Origin: Asterias rubens | Lineage: Eukaryota > Echinodermata > Asteroidea > Forcipulatida > Asteriidae | NCBI RefSeq assembly: GCF_902459465.1 | Contig: NC_047065.1 | Span: 15,973,634-16,037,633 of the forward strand | DNA length: 64,000 bases | Direction of reading: 5' to 3' | Made by a program: the position numbers and the translations under genes | Notes under the pieces: generated by a model | The model's input: the letters and a program-made list of their open reading frames with translations, nothing else | Database searches by the model: none | What the model was told of the DNA's origin: nothing | In this document: positions 1-10,700 of the stretch, in pieces | How positions within the stretch are numbered: position 1 is the first letter of the stretch | How the letters are laid out: each line of letters starts with the position of its first letter

Positions 1-550
1 AAAAAATATTTTGAATAAAATGAAGACAACTGCTGGCTATAGAGTCATAGACAGAGTCTCAAAGAACACTTGTAGTCACTGCAGATGTTTCTTCCATGCA
101 TGTATGGCTTCACCGGGAAACCATACTTTCTTGTTTGCCGTGAAAACAGGAAAAACTAAAAACAAATGGGGCCAGTTGAAGTCATCGAAGATCGGTGTGT
201 GGTGTGAACATTTCAATGTCCATCAAGTTTTAATATATGTTTGCATACTTCATATTAACAAATGAAGATAATTAGGGCATCGGTTGATATATGGCATCAT
301 TATTTTTTCCCAATTCAAAGAAAAAGGCATAATACCGTGAAAACTGGTAAGAGGAGGATGTGATGATGTATATATTTTTTTTACAAGTACACAAAAACAC
401 AAGCAACAATGAACAAATTCACAATGTTGAATTACACTAACTAAATAACAACCTAACAGCTGTTACAATACAACACAATAATCATTTGTTGGTGGCTCGT
501 GTTGTTTGGTTGTGCTTAATTTCTTTTGGGGGGCTCAAGTAAGTAGCTTT
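1..550. other. AT-rich flank, no gene seen
   Basis: No exon with protein-like content or splice signals was recognised. An 84-residue open frame begins near base 11, but it has no recognisable motif and is treated as chance. The stretch lies upstream of TUBGCP2 and could hold promoter sequence that I cannot identify by eye. Confidence 0.4.
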
Positions 551-551
551 A

Positions 552-955
552 TTATTTATTCATAAATACCTCAGACAGTTTTGCTATTCCTATTGGTGGA
601 GAGCACGTCATGTGGGTGTGTATAAATAAACCTTTGTTTATGACCGGTAAAAAGTGTTAATTCATGGGCGTGACATGTGAGCTTGCACCTGTTCTTATAA
701 GACAGTTTCTTCATTCCTATTGTTCGAGAGTATTGGCTTAAACAGTTGTGCCACATCACGCGATACGCGCGACGCGCTCAGCATTCCCTTATAAGGAGTT
801 GTTTACCCGAGGGCGGCGGAGGGCCATACCATTTCATAGCTGGAGGGATGTTGTGTTGAAAGAAATCATTGAACAATTATAATTTTTGCATTTATTTTAC
901 TTTTTGACCAAAAGTGTTGATGTTTTTTGACCGAAGAGGTATTTATGAATGGGAA
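552..955. mobile_element. Foldback element with ATTCATAAATACCTC ends
   Basis: The left end carries ATTCATAAATACCTC near 560 and the right end carries its reverse complement GAGGTATTTATGAAT near 936. The left-end sequence (TATTGGTGGAGAGC and flanks, about 570-625) recurs near 34028-34095 in a CTU2 intron, so it is dispersed rather than unique. The interior at 750-800 is CpG-rich (GCGCGACGCGC). It could be mistaken for a promoter, and part of it may act as one. Confidence 0.5.
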
Positions 956-980
956 TCAAAGTGTGTTGAATCGGTGTGTG

Positions 981-1091
981 TTGAACTAGTGGTTTAAACC
1001 CGCTGAGGCCTGGTTCTTGATAATTTACCTCGACTTCGTCTAGGTAAAATTATCAAGAACCAAGCCTGGTTGGGATTAAATCACTAGTTGA
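981..1091. repeat. Inverted repeat (about 50-bp arms)
   Basis: The left arm (981-1031) and right arm (1040-1091) are imperfect reverse complements sharing GGTTCTTGATAATTT and TTGAACTAGT. The pairing continues weakly outward to about 951. It forms a foldback upstream of TUBGCP2 and has no coding content. Confidence 0.7.
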
Positions 1092-1178
1092 AAACCTCTT
1101 CACCACACATTGATTCCTTTAGTTGAATAAATCATTCAAATTCAAGGGGCTCTATCCTCCTCAAGTGTGAATGGGATT

Positions 1179-1248
1179 AGTTGCGATAACGTAACCCTCC
1201 TCCGGAAGGCCGGGCAGCCGTCGGGAGGAGGGTTACGTTATCGCAACT
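1179..1248. repeat. Hairpin with perfect 25-bp arms
   Basis: AGTTGCGATAACGTAACC at 1179 is matched by its exact reverse complement ending at 1248; the loop is about 20 bases and GC-rich. The same arm sequence recurs at 1528-1580, so this is a small mobile hairpin family. Confidence 0.8.
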
Positions 1249-1334
1249 AGAATGGAATATGAGGTAAAAGATTAAAGAACTAGTTAACAATAATTTATAA
1301 ATAATGTTGTTTATTTTTTAATTAAAGCTCTGCT

Positions 1335-1380
1335 CTGGCGAGGGTCAAAGACCTAAACTTGGGTCTTCAACCCTCGCCAG
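1335..1380. repeat. Hairpin (CTGGCGAGGGT arms)
   Basis: CTGGCGAGGGTC at 1335 pairs with CCCTCGCCAG ending at 1380, and the inner AAGACC/GGTCTT also pairs. It is a short foldback lying between two hairpins of another family. Confidence 0.7.
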
Positions 1381-1527
1381 GTTCTAGAAATCTGGACCTG
1401 ATATCTGGCCTTATTCATGGAATCACGAGCCTTGAACAGATGTACAGGCAAAGCCAGTGATATGTCTTTTTTTGACCACACTGTGAGGGCGCTGTTTAGG
1501 CTTGCGTTGTGCAACATATGCGCGGGT

Positions 1528-1580
1528 AGTTGCGATAACATAAGCCATCCTCTGGGAGGAGGGTTTACGTTATCGCAACT
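1528..1580. repeat. Second hairpin of the AGTTGCGATAAC family
   Basis: The arms AGTTGCGATAACATAA and TTTACGTTATCGCAACT pair with a few mismatches. It shares arms with the hairpin at 1179-1248 but has a different and shorter loop. Confidence 0.7.
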
Positions 1581-1619
1581 ATAACTAATGCAAAAAATGC
1601 AAAGCATGCAAAGGGTTTG

Positions 1620-1706
1620 TTAATAAAACCTTTGATTTTGTTTTTGTCAATCTCTGTCAAGGTGCAACCTTTCATTGTCAGATGATTCTATAAAAAGGAC
1701 TTCAAC
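1620..1706 (+). other. Probable TUBGCP2 5' untranslated sequence
   Basis: This stretch leads directly into the TUBGCP2 start codon at 1707. The base three before ATG is A, as favoured in animal start contexts. No TATA box or start site could be fixed. A possible acceptor (TGTCAG near 1679) means the true 5' end could be an upstream exon. Confidence 0.35.
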
Positions 1707-1759
1707 ATGAGTGAGTTCCGTGTGCATCACCAAGTCAGTGAACTCATCAAGATTCTGGG
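1707..1759 (+). CDS. TUBGCP2: TUBGCP2 first coding exon (53 nt)
   Basis: ATG at 1707 opens MSEFRVHHQVSELIKIL and the exon ends in a split glycine codon (GG at 1758-1759, completed by T at 2690). The donor is GTATGG. The peptide matches the known GCP2 N-terminus, which starts MSEFR and continues into LHGxDG in exon 2. The exon is easily missed because of its size. Confidence 0.93.
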
Positions 1760-4700
1760 GTATGGTTTTTGCCATTGTTTTTACACTGCATTTATAAGAA
1801 GGACATCCCTTTTTACACTACTCTATTCCTCAGGGGCAACCCCGGGGGCTAAATGACGAGCCCTTTCATACTCGGATCACTTTACCCCGGATCTACCCCG
1901 GTAAATGTCGTGGCAGACCGTTAAGAGCACTGCCACTGACCTCATACTCTGTCCTGTTAAGGGGAGTGTGGGTTCGGGAGTCGTGATACTTCGGGAGTCG
2001 TGATACTTGTGTCCTTTTAAGCAAAACACTTAACCACTGCTTCGTCCTTCGGATAGAACGTAAAGCTGTAGGGTCTGTGTGTTGTTATAAACAGATATCA
2101 ACGCACGTAAAAGACCCCAGTACACACTTATCTTATCGCAAAGAGAAGGGGTTCGCCCCGATGTGTCTCGCAGTGCGACTATCTTCAATCATGAAGGCTG
2201 CACTAGATAGGAAGAAGAATAGCCACCCCTGTTCTGGAGTAGAGGTATTTATACATATAAGCGGTAAACGCCTTGAAACCTGCAACCGGAACCCATGGAT
2301 TAGGAACCTAGATGAGGACAGGGTGAAAGTGTGACGGGGCAACGAAGGGGAAAACAATTTCCGGGGCCTTCCCCTAGGGATAAAAGATGTAGTACGAAAA
2401 GGGCGTATATTTGTAACACTTATTCATTGTAAGATAAAACCCTGTTACCTTTGTTTGTTATTCTTAGAAAACAGAAACAAAGTGTGCCTGTGGAGGGGGA
2501 AATTTAAAGCCCCTGATTCTGGACTGTTCCATATCGAGAGATAGAGCTGAGCATTCTGTATTTTCTTTCTTTTTACAGTAGTGGTTATTATATGGGTCAT
2601 TCAAATTTACTTTGCATTTCATTATTGTTTATGACTCGAGTATAAAAACACTAAACCATCTTTTTGTTTTTACTTTCCACCCAATGTAGTCTGCATGGTG
2701 TGGATGGCCCCGAGCTGTATGTAGACCTACTGGTGAAGAACCGCACACCGTATGTGACCACCCAGGTGTCCGCACATAGCGCTAAGCGCAAGATTGCTGA
2801 GTTCTCTCAGACCCCAGTGGATTTTCTCCAGAAATATGATGAGCTGAAGTCAAAAAAGTGAGTTACCGAAATGTGCGAAATATCTAGCGTACAGTTTTGT
2901 TTGGAGGATAAGCACCTTTTTATTGTTGGCAAAGTTGGCTAGCAAGGAAAAGGACTCAGGCCTGGAAATACGGCACCCACTGCTATTATAAAAATAATAA
3001 TAATATCGAAGTCTTATATAGCGCACATATCTACCTAACAAGGTACTCAAAGCGCTGAGTATATACAAACCTTCAGAAAGATAGGTAAAAATTGCAGTGA
3101 TGAATTCTGAGACCCAATTATTATATCTTTGTGTTGCCCTGTGCTCGGGTTGTGGTGCCCTTAGCAAAGTTCCGATACAAAGTTACATTTTCCTCATAGA
3201 AGTGTCCCTTGCTAGAGGAAAAATTGCTGTGCCCCTTCAAGATTACATTTTAGGGCCCGATGAACTGTCTGAGGATAAGTTAATAAGCTGCTAGGGGGGA
3301 ACTTTTTATTAAAGATTCTATGTCAGATTTTTTGCCCCAAACATTAAAAAATAGATTTTTTTGAGTGAATGGTATTTCAAAGAGTATCACCCGCTCTAAT
3401 GAAAAAAAGTTTACTTTTTACTTTTAATGGTCAGGAACTATGACAAAAAATTAAATCGTTTCTTATAAAACACATAAGAATTGTTCACGTCGTGATGTAT
3501 TGTCGGGATCCCGACAAAAACTAATTTTGAGCACTTTATTTCACTGCTACTAATAATTGGCAGACTTTTTTCGAGCAATGGCTCAAATAAAAGCTTGTAA
3601 CTTTCTCGACCCCCCATCAAATTCCTATTGAATTTTAAATCAAAATTTGGTCAAATCTGCAAAAAATCTGACATAGCATCATTAATTTGATCAAATACAA
3701 ATCCTCCCCCAAACTAGTACTCTTGGTTGACGCGTGGGATTGTAGATGATAAATAAACACACAGTTCAAAGGGACTTTTCATTAATTTGATCAAATACAA
3801 TTCCTCCCCAAAATGAGTACTCTTGGTGGACGCGTGGGATTGTAGATGATAAATAAACACACAGTTCAAAGGGGCTGCCATACTGGAAACAAAAAATCAT
3901 TTTGTTCACTATTCCTGGGAATACAGATCATGGTGTGACCTGTCACATTAGATTCATGTAAACTAGTACTAAACTTTTAATAAGCTGAGTGTAGCCAAGT
4001 GTGGCCAAAACCAAAATTCTCACACCCTTAAATTGTCAGAGTTTAGTAAGTTGATTCAACAGAACTATTATAAGCTAACCTTTACTGACATGAGAGGTGG
4101 CACTAAAAGGTTATCTGGTTCCAATGGACCGTTCCGGCTTTCTACTAAGCTCCGCCCACCGCGCACGTGAGCAAGACACGTGCACGAGCACTCCCAATGA
4201 CATTCTGCACGATTCTGCCGCGCGTGCCAAATATACGCGCACGCATGACCGAGTTTGTCCGACCACAATCATCGCTGTGATTGGTCAAATGGGTGAACGC
4301 GCACAGTTTGATTGACAGGCCGGATCGGTTCATTGTCTCAGTGGTTTTTTTCCCCGACCATATTTAGAAGGATTTTGATGTGTGATTGTTCTCAAGTCAA
4401 ACGTTGAGTATGCTTTTACCAACAGTGTCAGAGACTTGGATGCCTTTGTCTACCTGTTGTCCAAGTTATCTGAGGACAAAGACACAGTAGACATACTACA
4501 ACAGAATGCCCAGGCTATGCAGATGGCAATGGACAAGGCTGTTCTGCCGGCGTCTGGCTCCAAAATGTCTGAACAAGAAGTTTCAGAGGTAACGCTTTCT
4601 TTATTTGTAGGATGAAAACTTTTTCACCTATTTTTGTTTGTTCATTCCTTTGGAAGTTTTACTCTGAATCTATTGATTGAACATTTCATGCCTGTGTTAG

Positions 4701-7700
4701 TTTTTTAGAGAGTTGCGTTCGTAGTAAGCATAATCTGATGACTTCTCCCTATATTTTTAGAACAACTTCCTAAAAAGTCATACAAGAGAATTAAGTCAAA
4801 AACCACAATTTTATTAGGGTTGGACTTAACCCTGCAACCTCCAGATAAACATGCAGGCACTCTACCAACTTATAACCTGATGTTGTTAGTCTCCCTACTT
4901 TGTCAATATCTTTGTTTGAGGGGTCCCACTACTTTTAACTACTGTATACATGTAGCAACCTGTAACTACCATTTAGCCAGAGATATCGCCCACGTTTAAG
5001 ATACAACCTAGGTAGTGACAGCAGAGGCATCACCATAAGGGGTCGTGAATTTTTGTTGCAAATTTTGAGCAATACACCATACGAGAGATCGCCAACATGG
5101 GGCTATGTTCAATCAGATCTTGCAGGCTCTAGTCAATTTTTCTTTGTCCAACCCCAAAACTACCTAACAAGTTACATATCCTTACTGTTCATTAATGCTG
5201 ATGCTGTAGTAAGCTTCTAATTTAGTTATGAAAAAAAACCAAAAAAAACGTGAAAGCTTGTTTTATTTCTTTGTAGCTTCGGAACCAGCTTTTAACTTTA
5301 GCGAGCAGTGGAGCTACCACCAGTCAAGCATCTGAAGTCTTCAAGAAAATGATGAGGGAAAAACAATCCAGGAAAAATTGTAAGCAACATTAGCATGTGG
5401 TAAAGATATCACTATTTTGTTTTTCACACAATCATACTGTCAGTAACGCTTCTCAGATTGTGTATTCCTTTTATGGATTATTCTTCCTGCAGGGACATGC
5501 TCTGGCGATATTTCAAAAACGTTAAATTGTTAAATTTGTATACATGTACATTCATATAGGATTAAAAATCAAAGGTATACTAATTTGCCTCATCTGTGTT
5601 TTTTAAGGCTAAAAAAGAAACCAATGCTTCAAGTTTTGCATTTCCATTTTCAGTGTCTCTCAAGTTGCCGGAGCTGTCTGCCTGGGTGTTTGAGAGGCCA
5701 AACCTATCGGGAGACTTTGTGACGAGTCCTGGAGCCTCGGAGCCTGGTGTGGCCCTCGGGACTCTACCTCTAGGAGTGCAGGAAATGGCCATTGTTCAGG
5801 ATCTCCTCATGGTCATGACGGTGAGTTGATGGACTTGTAATTCATTGTGATGTATAGGATTGACTTCATTTATAGCGCTCAGGTCCATCATTTAAGAAAC
5901 TGCAACCTGTAGGCTGGCTGGCCGAAGGCTACAGAGAACCCCGCCTCAAGTTTTTGCTGGTCACTGTGTCAGCCACTCGGAGATTGTCGCTTGCCTAACC
6001 CTCCTGTGGGGAGCCCGCACAAGGCGAGGCTTCTTGTGGGAGAAGATGTCTTTCCTTCGGAGACACCCTGAAACAAGACATCGGCTTGGCCAGTGCTGAG
6101 GGACTAGGCTCCTGCGTGTTGGGTTGAAACATCTGGACAAATATCACTAGGATGGCTTGGCGCTTGACTTGAAGATTATGAGGTCCCTCACTTAGTGATG
6201 CTCATGGCACTCCAACATTATTCCCCCGGTCACTGAGCCATTTAATTCATTCCTTAAACCATCTCAACTCCCTGGGCAGTATACAGCCTGTGCTACCAAA
6301 TATGTAGCGCACTAAACTAAATCGATCACAAGAACCATCTCTGCCCTCACAGGTATCCACTTAAACCCCTGGGTGAAGAGAAGCAATTATATTAAAGTAT
6401 CTTGCTTAAGTGTCATGAACGGGATTCAAAGCCACACTCCGGTGACTGGGTTGGTTTTTAAAAAGTTTAAGATTTTGTATTAATTCCAGGACAGTTCCAT
6501 CTTTGGTGTTTCACTACTTAAGAGAAATTCACACTTGGTGCTACCACAAACCTCACCTAATTATATTCCCACCATGCAAAGTTTCAAACCCTACTCTGTC
6601 AAATTTTAAATTAATTTCTTATATTGTTTCTGTTTTAGGGGACAGAGGGAAAGTATATTCTGCTTCGCCCACCCACTGACCAATCGTCAGGCCGCACATT
6701 CATCATCGACCAATCGCTGGACATCTCTTTGCGGGAAGTAGCCAATCGCATTTTACCTGTATGTACTATGTACTCTTCTGTGGTACGATTCATTGAGGAC
6801 AAATCTTCATTTGAGTACGGCGTGGTGAACCATGCCTTGTGTGGAGCTATGAAGACCCTTATAAAGGTAAGTTCTGTCTTAATGGCACTGGACACTTTTG
6901 GTAATTACTCAAAAAAATAATTAGCATAACAAACTTACTTGGAGAGCTGTTGATAGTATACAACATTTTTGTGAGAAACAAATCCCTCAAGAGAGAAAGT
7001 AATTTACCCTTCAAATAATAAAAGACTTAAGGCCTAGAGCATCTTTTAGGCTTCTGAAAGCACACAAAGTTGTGCAAACAGGGTTTTTTCTCAATATTCT
7101 CTTGCAACTTTGGTGATTAATTGAGTCCAAATTGTCATAGATTTGTTATTTTATGCATATATGCTGAATACACCAAGTGAAAATACTGGTCTTTGACAAT
7201 TACCGAAGCTGTGCCTTAAGGGATGATAAGCATTTGTTAATCACTCTCAATCACTCAGAACTTGACTTTTGAGAATCATTTCACTTCAAAGTAATGTATT
7301 TATTTTCCCTCTAGTAAGGGTCACTTCTATGTGAAAAATATAAATTTGTACTGAAACCTTGCAAAGGGCACCACAGCAAAAGCACAGTGCACCGCTGCAA
7401 TTGCTGTGGGTGCCCTGGTTAATAATTTGAGGCTTGTTATCATTTTTCATTAATCCCTGTCACAAGTGTAACAATATATATTTGGTTTGCGGTAACACCA
7501 TGTGTGTATCTACTTGCCAGGTAGAGTTGTTCTTAGGGAACTGTCTTGCTTTATTCTACTGCCGCCGAGTAGATAATGGGCGGTTCGGGAGACTTCTCAG
7601 TTCTGAAAAGAACTGTCCTGCGTTTTAACTATTACCAGGGCGGATGGTATAGAAAATAGACTGGACTGCTACTTTGGCTTACAGCCTCCTGCAGTGACTA

Positions 7701-10700
7701 GAGCAAGCTAGTCGAACTGTTGAGACCTATTCAGAACTGACTCCGCGGCAGTACAGTTAATTACGATCCTATAAGCCAAAGACGCAGTCCAGTCTATTTT
7801 CTATACCATCCGCCCTGGTAATAGTTAAAAAGCAGGACAGTTCTTTTCAGAACTGAGAAGTCTCCCGAACCTCCGATTATCTACTCCGCGGCAGTAGAAT
7901 AAAGCAAGACAGTTCACTAAGAACAACTCTACCTGGCAAGTAGATACACACATGGTGTTACCGCAAACCAAATATATATTGATACCTCACCATGCAATGC
8001 CTCAAATCCTATAAGTGTAACAATGTTCTTCATTGTAGGAGTACTACATTCTCACAGCACAGCTTGAGCACCAGTTCCGACAGGGCCAACTCCCGCTGCA
8101 GAGATTCTGGTTCTACATCCAGCCCTGCAAGCAGACTATGGAGATCCTCTCCTCGATAGCACTATCCATAGACCGAGGGGCATCAACAGGGGGCGCTGTT
8201 CTCAGCTTACTGCATGAGAGGACGGTCACCATGATCGGGTAAGAGAATTTCTGTCCATGCTCGGTATCAAACTAGGGAGGAGATGTCCAGCGTCAAGTTT
8301 GCGCAATGATCATTTGTCGACTGGCGGTTGATATCATCTGGTAGTCATGCTCAAAAACATTGTGTTGAGTACCAGGCCCCGATTTCATAGAGCTGCTTAA
8401 GCAGAAAAAGTAGCTCTAAGCATAACAAAATCATGCTTACCAGAATAAGGTTACCAGGCAAAATACCATGTGACGTGCACCATTTCTGACTTGTATCCTG
8501 CTATTGAAATATCTTACCATACTCTCGCTATACTTGTTGTTGGTCATGTGAATCCATTTGTATTTTTGTTTGTCTGGACATGCCTACCACAAGCTTTGGC
8601 TTTTCTGGTTATGCTGCCATTTCCGACTAACCTCAATACTGTTCATTTATATTTAATGGTATGTTGGAATGGAAATAAATGTCTTGAAAATGAATTGAAT
8701 TGAAATTTAATTTAATTTTAAGCAAAATTGTCTGGTTAAAGACACTGGACACTATTGGTAATTGTCAAAGACCAGTCTTCTCACTTGGTGTATCTCAACA
8801 TACATGTATGCATAACATAACAAACCTGTGAAAAGTTACGCTCAATTGGTCATTGAAGTTGCGAGGTAACTCATGAAAGAAATAACACACTTGTCACACG
8901 AAGTTGTGTGCTTTCAGATGCTTGATTTTGAGACCTCCAAATCTAATTCTGAGGTCTCAAAATCAAATTCGAGGAAAAATTGTTCTTTCTCGAAAACTAC
9001 TTCACTTCAGAGGGCGCCGTTTCTCACAATGTTATATATACTATCAACCTCTCCCCATTTCTCGTCACCAAGTAAAGGTTTTATGCTAATAATTATTTTG
9101 AGTAATTACCAATAGTGTCCACTGCCTTTAAGCAGCTCTTATGAGATTGGGCCCAGGCAACATCTGCTGCCAGTTGATAAAGTTCTTGTGCAAATATATG
9201 GCCAATTGCTATGCTGTCCAAGATTCATTCTTACAATACGTACAGTCCTTTCTGTGCTGTGTCTAGACTGTCATTTTGTTTCTTTTGTATAGAGACACCA
9301 GGGCGCAGAACCTATGCCTGTTCCTCACTCAGTCAGCATGTGCACCCTACTTTGAAGTCTTAGAGAAGTGGATCTACAAGGGAATTATCAAAGACCCATA
9401 CTGCGAGGTACGTATACTCCCACTATCTCTACCCCTTTAATAATAATAATAACTAACATTTATGAGGTTCACAGTATCTGAAGACCATTCAAAGGCACTG
9501 GTTGATAGCAAGTCCCTGTGGTGGTTGATCGAACGACAGATTGAAAAGATTGAAAAGATAAGGTTTCGTTTGAATGTTGTCAGATCAGGTGTAGAGGCAG
9601 GGTTGTAGGGTGTTATGGTAAGGAGCATTGAATTCAAGTTTTGGTGGTTAAGTCATTGGAGTGTTGGTTCGAATCCTGGTCATGACACTTGTTGAGCAAG
9701 ATGCCCAAGAAAATGGGTGTACATGTACTGCGAGGGTAGCTCACAGCAGCTCAGGGCTGTATACTCCCCAGGGAGCTGAGAAAGATGAAAGTCATTTTAT
9801 TGGCCCAATAACCAGGGCCCAATTTTATAGAGCTGCTGAGCACAAACATTAATTTGCTTAGCATGAAATTTCTTCCTTGATGAAAACAGGATTACCAACC
9901 AAATTTCCACGTGATTTTCAGGATAAGCAAACAACAGCTGAATACCAGTAACAAGCAATATGCAACAAATGGAAATTTGGTTGGTAATTCTGTTTTTATC
10001 CAGGAAGAAATTTCATGCTAAGCAAATTGCTGTGCTTAGCAGCTCTATGAAATTGGGTTCAGGGCAGTAATGTAAAGTCCATTGGGACATTATTGTGAAA
10101 TGCACTTTGTAAGAACTATAGTTGTCATTATTCTAATTGTTGAATCCTTAGCAGCTAGTACTGCAACGATTTAACAAAACTTATATTTTTATTTTTTATC
10201 TTTCCCAGTTCATGATAGAGGAGCACGAAGCATACCGCAAGGAGAAACTACAGCAGGAATACAACGATGCCTACTGGGAGCAGCACTACACCGTCTGCCG
10301 AGACAGGATACCGGTCTTCCTGGAGAATGTCGCCGACAAAATACTACGGACGGGGAAATACCTCAACGTCATCAGGGAGTGTGGTGAGAACATCCTTATG
10401 TTTGTCTTTGTGTTTGTTTGTTTGTTTGTTTGTTTAGATGATATTCCTGTTAAGTGATCTCGTCACAGGGATATAAACACCTACAGCCAATCTCTCTCAT
10501 ACAAACATTGGTTTTGTGTCTTTGATTTTGAATGTCATTAATCAAGAAATTGTGATTCGTTAAACTAGATGACAATACTTATTCTGTTCATTGTGAAATC
10601 AGCAATTAGCTTGGTAGGATTCAAACCCACAACCTGTTGATTCGAGGGATGCAGTCTAACCACCAGACCTCCGCTACTCAAAAGAATTTAGTGTGGTGTT

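Noticed and set aside
11..265. An 84-residue open frame with several cysteines and histidines
   Set aside because: The Cys/His spacing fits no zinc-binding family I know, no splice structure surrounds it, and the length is within chance for this base composition.
760..850. A CpG-rich promoter for TUBGCP2
   Set aside because: The GC-rich part lies inside an element with inverted ends whose left end recurs at 34028, so the composition may belong to the element. A promoter role is not excluded but is not supported.
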